Source of the DNA: Clostridia bacterium
Lineage (GTDB): Bacteria; Bacillota; Clostridia; Oscillospirales; Butyricicoccaceae
DNA: 9,881 nt
NCBI GenBank assembly: GCA_017552495.1
Contig: JAFZPW010000040.1
Location: forward strand, 1-9,881
Direction of reading: 5' to 3'
Below are positions 1 through 5,854 of this stretch, piece after piece (the stretch's first letter is position 1; each line of letters starts with the position of its first letter). Below the pieces are notes generated by a model. The model was not told where the DNA came from. It made no database searches and saw nothing but the letters and a program-made list of their open reading frames with translations. A program made the translations under genes and the position numbers.

Positions 1-301
1 CCTCCAGTTTTTCCTTTCCCGCGTCCCGGGGCTCCAAATCGAGCACCACGCCGCCGCACCCCCGGCGGGAGCACTCGGCCTGCAGATCCCGCGCCAGCTT
101 TTCCGGGCGCACATCGGCAAGCCCCGGCGCCTCGTAAACGCCCAGCAGCCCGCCCCGTCCCGAAAAGGGCGCCTGCGCCCGCTGCAGCGTCCCGCCCTCG
201 GCGATCCGATAACAAAGCCTGACGCAGGGCACGCCGGTTCGCGCCGCCGCAGCGGCGTCCCGGGCCGCCGCCACCAAAAATCCTCCGGTTTTTTCTCCCA
301 T
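1..301 (-). CDS. Hypothetical protein, N-terminal 100 residues (partial; faintly GH18-like)
   Basis: A minus-strand frame opens at the ATG at 301-299 and stays open to the left edge, so the C-terminus is missing. An AGGGGAG ribosome binding site lies just upstream of the ATG, which supports the start. The 100 visible residues begin MGEKTGGFLVAA, with an alanine-rich stretch near 11-20, and show no signal peptide or clear membrane segment. The most suggestive motif is GGVVLDLEP at about 83-91: a hydrophobic strand ending in D-x-E. It resembles the catalytic strand of glycoside hydrolase family 18 TIM barrels (DGxDxDxE), but the first aspartate of that motif is replaced by valine. The early strands with CVRLCYRI and GGLLGVYEAPG would also suit a barrel. 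This is weak evidence; the function is unknown. It is divergent from yqeG and shares a 122-bp upstream region with it. Confidence 0.6.
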   Translation of the reverse strand, partial: MGEKTGGFLVAAARDAAAAARTGVPCVRLCYRIAEGGTLQRAQAPFSGRGGLLGVYEAPGLADVRPEKLARDLQAECSRRGCGGVVLDLEPRDAGKEKLE

Positions 302-315
302 GGCTCTCTCCCCTC

Positions 316-345
316 TTGTTATTTGCCGCTAAGTTATGCTATACT
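316..345 (+). promoter_or_regulatory. Sigma-A-like promoter of the yqeG operon
   Basis: TTGTTA (316-321) and TATACT (340-345) are separated by 18 bp. The -10 box is preceded by TGC, giving an extended -10 (TGCTATACT). Transcription would start near 352, leaving a leader of about 70 nt before the yqeG ATG. It is the best promoter match in the divergent region and lies directly upstream of three tightly spaced plus-strand genes. Confidence 0.6.
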
Positions 346-378
346 GGTCATAGATTTCCGTTGCTCGTTCCATTTTTA

Positions 379-393
379 TGCGGCAGCGCCGCA
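379..393 (+). other. Leader hairpin upstream of yqeG
   Basis: TGCGGC (379-384) and GCCGCA (388-393) form a perfect 6-bp stem with a 3-nt loop (AGC) inside the predicted yqeG leader. It ends 18 nt before the AGGAGG site (412-417). No U-run follows, so it is not a terminator. It may affect mRNA stability or simply be GC-rich coincidence. Confidence 0.3.
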
Positions 394-423
394 GTTATCC
401 GTGTTTTTACAGGAGGCCCGCCT

Positions 424-909
424 ATGCCGCTGCCCTTTCCCCAGGTGATGTTTCCCGATGTGACCGCGATCACTCCCGCCTTTTTGCGGGAGCGAGGCGT
501 GCGCGGCCTGCTTCTGGATATCGACGGCACTTTGATGCAGACCCGGGACGCCATGCCCCGGCCTCAAGTGCTGGCGTGGATGGAGCGGCTGCGGCGCGAG
601 GGATTTTTTCTCTATATCCTCTCCAACAACAAGCATCAGGCGCGGGTGCGGGCCTTTGCCGAGGCGGTGACGCTGCCCTGGCAGCATTTGGCCCGCAAGC
701 CGCTGAAACAGGGTTTTTCCCGCGCCTTTGCCCAGATGGGGCTTTCGCCCGCGGAGCTGGCCGTGGTGGGGGATCAGATCTTCACCGATATGTGGGGCGC
801 CCGCCGATGCGGCTGCCACGCTTTTTTGGTGGAATCCACCGACACAGATCTCTGGTACTTCCCTCTGCGGCGGCTGTTTGAGCTGCCCTTCCGGCGGGAA
901 AAGCCGTAA
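424..909 (+). CDS. yqeG: YqeG family HAD IIIA-type phosphatase
   Basis: A 161-residue cytosolic HAD-superfamily protein, close to the usual size of YqeG. The start is the ATG at 424, which has AGGAGG at 412-417; a longer reading from a TTG at 316 would begin inside the promoter and is unlikely. HAD motifs are all visible: motif I DIDGT with nucleophile D32 and D34, motif II around YILSNN (S67), motif III lysine K92 in ARKPLK, and motif IV GDQIFTD (D117, D122). The tight loop between motifs fits the IIIA subclass that lacks a large cap. The family is widespread in Firmicutes; its physiological substrate is not settled, so only phosphatase activity can be inferred. It is first in an operon with an endonuclease IV-like protein (21-nt gap) and an aminopeptidase P gene. 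Confidence 0.93.
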   Translation: MPLPFPQVMFPDVTAITPAFLRERGVRGLLLDIDGTLMQTRDAMPRPQVLAWMERLRREGFFLYILSNNKHQARVRAFAEAVTLPWQHLARKPLKQGFSRAFAQMGLSPAELAVVGDQIFTDMWGARRCGCHAFLVESTDTDLWYFPLRRLFELPFRREKP

Positions 910-930
910 ATCACACAAAAAGGAGCCGTT

Positions 931-1794
931 ATGACACCGCTTTTCGGACCCGCAGGCAACTGCGACAGCTTTACCAAGCAATACAAAAGCAGCGTCCACG
1001 CCCCCGCCTGGCTGCGGGACATGGGGCTGGACTGCTATGAATACCAGTGCGGCCGGGGCGTCAACGTGGGAGAGGACACCGCCCGAGCCATCGGCCTTGC
1101 GGCAAAAGAGGCCGGGATCGTCCTGTCGCTCCATGCGCCCTATTTCATCAATCTTTCCGGCGACGACCCCCAGCGGGTGGAGAAAAACGTGGGCTATATC
1201 CTGCAATCCGCCCGGGCCTGCCACTGGCTGGGCGGCGACCGGATCGTGGTGCACTGCGGCGGACTTTCGGGCATGGAGCGGGAGACCGCCATGGCGCACA
1301 CGCTGTATAACCTGCGGGAGGCTTTGCGCGCCCTGGAGCAGGAAAAGCTGGATCACATCCGCCTGTGTGTGGAGACCATGGGCAAGATCAACGTCCTGGG
1401 CGACGGCGACGAGGTCTGCCGCATCTGCCAAAGCGATGAGCGGCTTTTGCCCTGCATTGACTTCGGGCATCTCAACGCCCGCTCTGGCGGGCATATGGCC
1501 ATCGAAGCGGAGATGGCGGCCCTTCTGGATCTGCTCTGGAACACGCTGGGCGAAGAGCGCGGCCGGCGGTTTCACGCCCACTTCAGCAAAATCGAATACG
1601 GCAAGGGCGGCGAGGTGCGTCATTTGACCTTTGCCGACACGGTTTACGGCCCGGAGTTTGCGCCTCTGGCGCGGCTTTTGGCGCGGCGGGGCCTGGCGCC
1701 CCGAATCATCTGCGAATCGGCGGGCACGCAGGCCGAGGACGCGCTGATTATGAAACAACAATTTGAGAAAGCGATACAGGAGGTACTCTTATGA
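931..1794 (+). CDS. TIM-barrel protein of the endonuclease IV (Nfo-like) superfamily
   Basis: A 287-residue protein, the same size as E. coli endonuclease IV (285), with an AAAAAGGAG site before the ATG. Endonuclease IV is a three-metal AP endonuclease, and most of its metal ligands can be placed in order: H68 (SLHAPY), H108 (IVVHCGG), E148 (VETMGK), D177 and H180 (IDFGHLNAR), H217 (HAHFSK), H231 (GEVRH) and E262 (ICESAGTQ). The aspartate two residues before the last metal histidine of Nfo (D229-R-H231) is V229 here, with E228 next to it, so the metal site is altered. The Clostridia family with the HFSKIEY and GEVRHLTF signatures is usually annotated as deoxyribonuclease IV or TIM-barrel protein. 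Repair of abasic sites is plausible but unproven; a sugar isomerase/epimerase-like activity is the alternative. The stop overlaps the next start by ATGA, so translation is probably coupled to the aminopeptidase gene. Confidence 0.88.
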   Translation: MTPLFGPAGNCDSFTKQYKSSVHAPAWLRDMGLDCYEYQCGRGVNVGEDTARAIGLAAKEAGIVLSLHAPYFINLSGDDPQRVEKNVGYILQSARACHWLGGDRIVVHCGGLSGMERETAMAHTLYNLREALRALEQEKLDHIRLCVETMGKINVLGDGDEVCRICQSDERLLPCIDFGHLNARSGGHMAIEAEMAALLDLLWNTLGEERGRRFHAHFSKIEYGKGGEVRHLTFADTVYGPEFAPLARLLARRGLAPRIICESAGTQAEDALIMKQQFEKAIQEVLL

Positions 1795-2861
1795 ACAGAC
1801 TGCAAAAGCTGGCCGCCATGGCCAAAGCGCGCAAGGCCGACGGCCTTTTGATCCTTAATGCGGAAAACCTCTGCTATGCCACCGGCTTTGTGGGACTGGA
1901 GGGCATGGTGCTGGTGACCGCCGACGGCAAGGGCCTGTGCTTTACCGATTCCCGCTATATCGAGGCCGCCGAAAAGGCCGTCGCCCCCATGGGCTATCAG
2001 GTGATCGACCCCAAGGAGAGCTATCCCGCCGTGGCGGCCCAGATCTGCCGGGACGAGAAACTGGAAACCTTGCTTTTTGAGGACCGGAGCCTTTCGGTGG
2101 CGGAGTTCCACCGGTATGAATCCGCCGTCCCCGCCCGACTGATCCCGGTGGAAGACGGCATTTCCCGCCTCCGCCAGGTGAAGGAAGAGGTCGAGGTGGA
2201 GCATATTGTGGCCGCTCAACGCATCGCGGAGCAGGCGCTGGATGCGCTTCTGCCGCTGATCAAGCCCGGCGCCGTGGAAAAAGAACTGGCCGCCGAGTTG
2301 GACTACCGCATGGCCCGCTTCGGCTCCACCGGCGTATCCTTCCAGACCATCCTTGTTTCGGGCGCCAAGAGCAGTATGCCCCACGGCGTCCCCGGCGACA
2401 AAAAGATCGAGGCCGGCGATTTTGTCACCATCGACTTCGGCGCCATGGCGGGCGGCTATCGCAGCGATATGACCCGCACCTTTGCCGTGGGCTACGCCAC
2501 CGACGAGATGAAAACCGTCTACAACACCGTGCTGCAGGCGCAGCTTGCCGGCATCGAAGCCTTCGCTCCCGGCAAGATCGGCCGCGACGTGGACGAGGCT
2601 GCCCGCAAGGTCATCCGCGACGCGGGCTACGGCGAGTATTTCGGCCACAGTCTGGGTCACAGCGTGGGCCTCAACATCCACGAGGCCCCCAACGCCGCGC
2701 CCAAAAGCGAAGCCGCCTTTGAAATCGGCAACGTGGTCACCATGGAGCCCGGCATTTACATTCCCGGCAAATTCGGCGTCCGCATCGAGGATATGGTCTA
2801 TCTGAGCGCAGAGGGCAAGCGCAACCTGACCCGTTATCCCAAAGAACTGACCATTCTGTAA
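1791..2861 (+). CDS. Aminopeptidase P family protein (Xaa-Pro aminopeptidase, M24B)
   Basis: A 356-residue cytosolic metallopeptidase, matching the short form of the family found in Firmicutes (B. subtilis YqhT/PapA type). The N-terminal creatinase-like domain (about 1-130) is followed by the pita-bread catalytic domain (about 135-356). All five dinuclear metal ligands are present: D215 in TIDFGA, D226 in YRSDMTRTF, H290 in LGHSVGLNIHE, E319 in MEPGIYIP and E333 in VRIEDM. H297 fits the conserved second histidine. The enzyme should release the N-terminal residue from peptides with proline in position 2. The start has AGGAGG (1779-1784) and overlaps the previous stop by ATGA. efp follows 123 bp downstream, as in B. 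subtilis where yqhT precedes efp. No signal peptide is visible. Confidence 0.95.
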   Translation: MNRLQKLAAMAKARKADGLLILNAENLCYATGFVGLEGMVLVTADGKGLCFTDSRYIEAAEKAVAPMGYQVIDPKESYPAVAAQICRDEKLETLLFEDRSLSVAEFHRYESAVPARLIPVEDGISRLRQVKEEVEVEHIVAAQRIAEQALDALLPLIKPGAVEKELAAELDYRMARFGSTGVSFQTILVSGAKSSMPHGVPGDKKIEAGDFVTIDFGAMAGGYRSDMTRTFAVGYATDEMKTVYNTVLQAQLAGIEAFAPGKIGRDVDEAARKVIRDAGYGEYFGHSLGHSVGLNIHEAPNAAPKSEAAFEIGNVVTMEPGIYIPGKFGVRIEDMVYLSAEGKRNLTRYPKELTIL

Positions 2862-2888
2862 AAAATCCTGGTTTCCCCGGTGATTTTT
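2861..2888 (+). terminator. Probable weak intrinsic terminator after the aminopeptidase gene
   Basis: AAAAATC (2861-2867) pairs with GATTTTT (2882-2888). The inner part CTGG/CCGG can extend the stem with one bulge and one G-U pair. Five U residues end the structure. The stem is AT-rich, so termination may be partial and some transcripts may continue into efp. Confidence 0.45.
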
Positions 2889-2909
2889 CGCAAAAACACG
2901 CAGATTTGC

Positions 2910-2938
2910 TTGCATTTTCCCAAAACATCATGTAAACT
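2910..2938 (+). promoter_or_regulatory. Candidate efp promoter
   Basis: TTGCAT (2910-2915) and TAAACT (2933-2938) have an optimal 17-bp spacer and lie in an AT-rich gap. The -35 box matches consensus at only three positions, but the -10 is the same TAAACT as in the stronger promoter at 8942-8970. Transcription would start near 2945, about 40 nt before the efp start. Confidence 0.5.
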
Positions 2939-2984
2939 ATTTCTGTTAATCAACATATCAGGAGACAACAAGGAGGCCGATAAT

Positions 2985-3545
2985 ATGTTAACTGCTGGCG
3001 ATTTCAGAAACGGAAAAACCTTTGAAATGGACGGACAGGTGTTCCAGGTGGTGGAATTCCAACACGTCAAGCCCGGCAAGGGCGCGGCTTTTGTCCGCAC
3101 CAAGTATAAAAACGTCATCACCGGCGCCGTGGTCGAGCGCAGCTTCAACCCCACCGATAAGTTTGAGGAAGCCGTCATCGAGCGCCGCGATATGCAGTAT
3201 TCTTATGACGACGGGGATCTGTATCACTTCCTGGACACCGAGACCTGGGAAGAAACGCTCATCAACCACAACACCGTGGGCGACAACTTCAAGTTCGTTA
3301 AGGAAGAGATGATCTGCAAGATCCTCTCGTTCAAGGGCAACGTCTTCGGCGTCGAGCCCCCCATGTTTGTGGATCTGGAGGTCACCGCCACCGAGCCCGG
3401 CGTCCGGGGCGACACCGCCACCAACGTCACCAAGCCCGCCACGCTGGAGACCGGCGCCATCGTGCGCGTCCCCCTGTTCATCAACGAGGGCGAAAAGATC
3501 CAGATCGACACCCGCACCGGCGAATATCTGGGCCGCTCCAAGTAA
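2985..3545 (+). CDS. efp: Translation elongation factor P
   Basis: A 186-residue protein, the standard EF-P length. The start is the ATG at 2985 with AGGAGG at 2971-2976; upstream in-frame codons lie inside the promoter region and are rejected. EF-P enters the ribosomal E site and stimulates peptide bond formation when runs of proline stall the ribosome. The N-terminal KOW-like domain (about 1-63) carries the loop VKPGKGAAF with K32, the position modified in B. subtilis EF-P. Two OB-fold domains follow (about 64-128 and 129-186), ending with the C-terminal signature DTRTGEYLGRSK. The K32 loop is of the Bacillus/Clostridia type; no modification enzyme is encoded in the window. It lies between an aminopeptidase P gene and a CD1247-like gene, and is probably transcribed with the latter. 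Confidence 0.98.
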   Translation: MLTAGDFRNGKTFEMDGQVFQVVEFQHVKPGKGAAFVRTKYKNVITGAVVERSFNPTDKFEEAVIERRDMQYSYDDGDLYHFLDTETWEETLINHNTVGDNFKFVKEEMICKILSFKGNVFGVEPPMFVDLEVTATEPGVRGDTATNVTKPATLETGAIVRVPLFINEGEKIQIDTRTGEYLGRSK

Positions 3546-3557
3546 CAGCTCGTGATC

Positions 3558-3574
3558 CGCGGGAGTTTCCCGCG
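3558..3574 (+). other. Stem-loop between efp and the CD1247-like gene, no U-tract
   Basis: CGCGGGA (3558-3564) and TCCCGCG (3568-3574) form a perfect 7-bp GC-rich stem with loop GTT. The following bases are CCATCCC, so it lacks the U-run of an intrinsic terminator. It could protect the efp 3' end or mark an mRNA processing site while letting transcription continue. A second small inverted repeat, CCTG/CAGG (3591-3602), abuts the ribosome binding site of the next gene. Confidence 0.4.
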
Positions 3575-3616
3575 CCATCCCTGAACCGAACCTGTGTACA
3601 GGAAAGGAGAACGACT

Positions 3617-4138
3617 ATGACCATTACCGAAAAAACCGCTTATCTCAAGGGCCTGCTGGAAGGCATGAACATCGACCAGACCACCAACGAAGGCAAGCTG
3701 CTGGCCGCCATCATCGACACGCTGGACGAGATCGCCCTGAGCGTTGCCGATCTGGAGGGCGAAGTGGGCGCCGTCAACGACGAGCTGGATTCCGTGGAGG
3801 AATCTCTCGACGCGTTTGACGAGGAGCTTTCCGATATCGAAGAGGCGCTGGACGCCATCGACGAGGATCTGGACGCCGTGGACGAAGATCTGGACGAGAT
3901 CCGCGACGAGCTGGGCATGGAAGAAGACTGGGACGAATGGGATGACGAGGACGAGGATGAGGACGACGACGAAGACCTCTATCAGCTCACCTGCCCCACC
4001 TGCAAGGAAGAGATCGTCGTGGACGAGGACGTTCTGGCCAAAGGCGGCATGAAATGCCCCGCCTGCGGCGAAGAGCTGGACTTTGACCTGTCTCAGGTGA
4101 TCGACGACCTGTCTGAGCCCGAGGAAGACGACGACTGA
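3617..4138 (+). CDS. CD1247 N-terminal domain-like protein: acidic coiled coil plus C-terminal zinc ribbon
   Basis: A 173-residue, very acidic protein with a GGAAAGGAG site before its ATG. The N-terminus (1-30, ITEKTAYLKGLLEGM) matches a Clostridia family named after C. difficile CD1247, whose function is not established to my knowledge. From residue 32 to 99 there is an unbroken heptad pattern: a positions I32, I39, L46, V53, V60, F67, I74, I81, V88, I95 and d positions L36, V43, V50, then leucine every seventh residue from 57 to 99. Residues 102-120 are almost all Asp/Glu. A zinc ribbon follows with C126-x2-C129 and C147-x2-C150. It lacks a signal peptide and DNA-binding helices, so some databases' regulator labels for relatives look unsupported here. 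Its place behind efp suggests co-expression with translation genes. It could be a scaffold, chaperone-like or RNA-polymerase/ribosome-associated protein, but this is a guess. Confidence 0.85.
   Translation: MTITEKTAYLKGLLEGMNIDQTTNEGKLLAAIIDTLDEIALSVADLEGEVGAVNDELDSVEESLDAFDEELSDIEEALDAIDEDLDAVDEDLDEIRDELGMEEDWDEWDDEDEDEDDDEDLYQLTCPTCKEEIVVDEDVLAKGGMKCPACGEELDFDLSQVIDDLSEPEEDDD
3806..3910 (+). repeat. 21-bp (7-residue) tandem repeat inside the coiled-coil gene
   Basis: Five consecutive 21-bp units, each starting with a Leu codon, at 3806, 3827, 3848, 3869 and 3890. They encode LDAFDEE, LSDIEEA, LDAIDED, LDAVDED and LDEIRDE. Units three and four differ at only a few bases, which suggests the coil grew by tandem duplication of a heptad. 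Confidence 0.7.
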
Positions 4139-4169
4139 TCGCGTTCCCCGGACAAAAAGCAACCCGACG

Positions 4170-4200
4170 ATCGGGGCGGACGGTGTCCGCCCCGATTTTT
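4170..4200 (+). terminator. Strong intrinsic terminator after the efp/CD1247-like genes
   Basis: ATCGGGGCGGAC (4170-4181) pairs perfectly with GTCCGCCCCGAT (4185-4196), a 12-bp stem with loop GGT, followed by a run of T to 4200. It separates the upstream transcript from mnmA, whose start is only 23 nt beyond, so any mnmA expression needs read-through or a promoter that I could not identify. Confidence 0.9.
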
Positions 4201-4223
4201 CACAGGAAAGGAAGCGTCTTATT

Positions 4224-5273
4224 ATGGCAATCGCGTATATCGCCATGAGCGGCGGCGTAGACAGCTCGGTGGCCGCCCTGCTGACGAAGCAGGCGGGCTA
4301 TGAGATCCGGGGCGTCACGCTGCGGCTCCATCAATATCAAAAGGACGTCTGCGGCAGCGCTGACGACGCCCGGGACGCCGCGGAAATCTGCCGGCTGCTG
4401 GGCGCTCCCCACGAGATCTGGGATGGGCAGGAGGCCTTCCGCGCCTGCGTCACCGATCCGTTTGCCCAGAGCTATCTGCTGGGCAAAACTCCAAACCCCT
4501 GCATCCGCTGCAACCGGTTCCTCAAGTTCGGCCTGCTGCTGGATCAGGCGCTGGAAGAGGGCGCGGAAAAGGTGGTCACCGGCCACTATGCCCGGGTGGA
4601 ATGGGACGAGACCCGAAACCGCTGGCTGCTGAAAAAGGCGCTGCACCCCCAAAAAGACCAGAGTTATGTTTTGTATTCCCTTACCCAGCGGCAGCTTTCT
4701 CATCTCCTCTTTCCCCTGGGAACGCTGGAAAAGGAGCACGTGCGGGCCATCGCCGCGGAAAACGGCTTTTTGAACAGCCAAAAGCCAGACAGCCAGGACA
4801 TCTGCTTTGTCCCCGACGGGGCTTACGCCCGCTTTATCTGGGATTACACCGGACACGCTCCCCAGCCGGGAGATTTCATCGACCCCGACGGCTGTATCCT
4901 GGGTCAGCACGGGGGCATCGAATGCTACACCATCGGCCAGCGCAAGGGCATCGGCCTTTCGGGCGCTCACCCCTATTATGTGGTGGAAAAAAACGCCGAA
5001 CGCAACACCGTCACGCTGGGCGAGGACGAGGATCTGTGGCGCACCGCGCTCACTGCCGGCGAACTCAACTGGATCGCCTTTGACGCGCCGGAAGCGCCCT
5101 TCCGCTGCGCCGCCCGCACCCGCTATCATCAGGCGGAAACGGCCTGCACCGTTTATCCCGCGGGCGAACAGGCGCGGGTGGTATTCGACCGGCCCGTCCG
5201 GGCGCTGACGCCGGGCCAGGCCGTGGTCTTTTACGACGGCGACCTTGTTTTGGGCGGCGGCACCATCGAATAA
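4224..5273 (+). CDS. mnmA: tRNA 2-thiouridine(34) synthase MnmA
   Basis: A 349-residue cytosolic enzyme, slightly shorter than E. coli MnmA (368). It adenylates U34 of tRNA Lys/Glu/Gln and transfers sulfur from a persulfide to give 2-thiouridine. The PP-loop is MSGGVDSSV (residues 8-16). The catalytic cysteines are C96 in TPNPCIRCN and C194 in SQDICFVPDG, equivalent to E. coli C102 and C199; TGHYAR is also present. The E. coli Asp99 position is cysteine here (C93), the NPCxxCN variant known in Clostridia. The C-terminal part (about 200-349) contains the GIGQRKG-like segment TIGQRKGIGL and the beta-barrel domain with the RYHQ motif. The ATG at 4224 follows AGGAAAGGAAG about 9 nt upstream and immediately precedes the PP-loop strand. 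No cysteine desulfurase is adjacent, so sulfur must come from a gene elsewhere. Confidence 0.95.
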   Translation: MAIAYIAMSGGVDSSVAALLTKQAGYEIRGVTLRLHQYQKDVCGSADDARDAAEICRLLGAPHEIWDGQEAFRACVTDPFAQSYLLGKTPNPCIRCNRFLKFGLLLDQALEEGAEKVVTGHYARVEWDETRNRWLLKKALHPQKDQSYVLYSLTQRQLSHLLFPLGTLEKEHVRAIAAENGFLNSQKPDSQDICFVPDGAYARFIWDYTGHAPQPGDFIDPDGCILGQHGGIECYTIGQRKGIGLSGAHPYYVVEKNAERNTVTLGEDEDLWRTALTAGELNWIAFDAPEAPFRCAARTRYHQAETACTVYPAGEQARVVFDRPVRALTPGQAVVFYDGDLVLGGGTIE

Positions 5274-5280
5274 AAAAATC

Positions 5281-5309
5281 AAAAAAGCCGTTTTTTTCAC
5301 GGCTTTTTT
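5281..5309 (+). terminator. Intrinsic terminator after mnmA
   Basis: AAAAAAGCCGT (5281-5291) pairs with ACGGCTTTTTT (5299-5309) around a T-rich loop. The six T at the end of the right arm act as the U-tract. The stem is short in GC but symmetrical, and it starts 7 nt after the mnmA stop. Confidence 0.8.
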
Positions 5310-5327
5310 GTATGTTCCGGCGCAACG

Positions 5328-5344
5328 CGGCCATACTATGGCCG
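5328..5344. promoter_or_regulatory. Perfect 17-bp palindrome before the ferritin-like gene (candidate operator)
   Basis: CGGCCATA-C-TATGGCCG is an exact inverted repeat with 8-bp arms around a single C. It sits between the mnmA terminator and the GAGGTG ribosome binding site (5344-5349). It contains CATACT (5332-5337), a possible -10 box with TTGTAT at 5308-5313 (18-bp spacer), so a bound regulator could block the promoter. CATACTAT also resembles a SigE -10 element, which would suit a spore-coat-type gene, but the implied start site falls in the ribosome binding site. Confidence 0.5.
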
Positions 5345-5356
5345 AGGTGATTTACA

Positions 5357-5812
5357 ATGATCCATCTTTCGCAAAAAGAAACGGCGCTTATCAAGGATTT
5401 GAAGGATCAGGAGCAGCTTTGCGCGGATAAATACACCCGCCACGCCTCCTGCGCCAGCGATCCCCAACTGAAAAATCTGTTTACCCAGTTGGCCCAAAAC
5501 GAGCAGCAGCATCTGCAAACCCTGTCTGAGCTGGAGCAGGGCTCCGTGCCCCAGATGGGCGGCAGCGGCGGCTCGCAGCTCCCCACCAGTTTTTCCGACG
5601 CCCGGGCGGACGCCTCTGACCGACAGGAAGACCAGTATCTCTGCACCGACGTTCTCGCCGGGGAAAAGCACGCCTCCCATCTTTACGACACCTGTGTCTT
5701 TGAGTTCAAGGACACCCGGGTGCGGGACGTGCTCAACCACATCCAGAAGGAAGAACAGGAGCACGGCAAACTGATCTACGACTATATGTCGGCAAACGGA
5801 ATGTACAACTGA
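5357..5812 (+). CDS. Ferritin-like / spore coat protein (CotF-type) family
   Basis: A 151-residue protein with GAGGTG 7 nt before the ATG. It looks like a four-helix ferritin-like bundle related to the CotF/COG5577 coat proteins of Firmicutes. The pattern of diiron ligands is complete: E19 (DQEQL), E49-x2-H52 (NEQQH) in the first half and E103 (GEKH), E133-x2-H136 (EEQEH) in the second. Helices are about 5-33, 35-61, 86-115 and 118-145, joined by a Gly/Ser-rich linker near 68-73 (GGSGGS). There are four cysteines (C22, C32, C96, C113). CotF relatives are spore coat components; whether this one binds iron or acts as a coat protein cannot be told from sequence. It is a single-gene unit between two terminators, with a palindrome in front of it. 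Confidence 0.85.
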   Translation: MIHLSQKETALIKDLKDQEQLCADKYTRHASCASDPQLKNLFTQLAQNEQQHLQTLSELEQGSVPQMGGSGGSQLPTSFSDARADASDRQEDQYLCTDVLAGEKHASHLYDTCVFEFKDTRVRDVLNHIQKEEQEHGKLIYDYMSANGMYN

Positions 5813-5818
5813 AGCGCG

Positions 5819-5848
5819 AAACCCCCGGCCCAAGGGCCGGGGGTTTTT
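5819..5848 (+). terminator. Strong intrinsic terminator after the ferritin-like gene
   Basis: AAACCCCCGGCCC (5819-5831) pairs with GGGCCGGGGGTTT (5834-5846), followed by T to 5848. It sits between the convergent ferritin-like gene and trkH. On the minus strand only three U follow, so it is a weaker terminator for trkH. Confidence 0.9.
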
Positions 5849-5854
5849 GATGGG

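Noticed and set aside
376..1761. Long open frame on the minus strand across yqeG and the endonuclease IV-like gene
   Set aside because: It is antisense to two genes with clear family motifs, has no recognisable domain, and long antisense frames are expected at this GC content.
2880..2984. Extended N-terminus for EF-P
   Set aside because: It would include the promoter and the ribosome binding site, and EF-P of 186 residues from 2985 is the standard length.
5310..5339. Sporulation SigE promoter (GTATGTT, 15 bp, CATACTAT) for the coat-like gene
   Set aside because: The spacing fits, but the implied start near 5346 would remove part of the ribosome binding site; the symmetry of the palindrome explains CATACTAT equally well.
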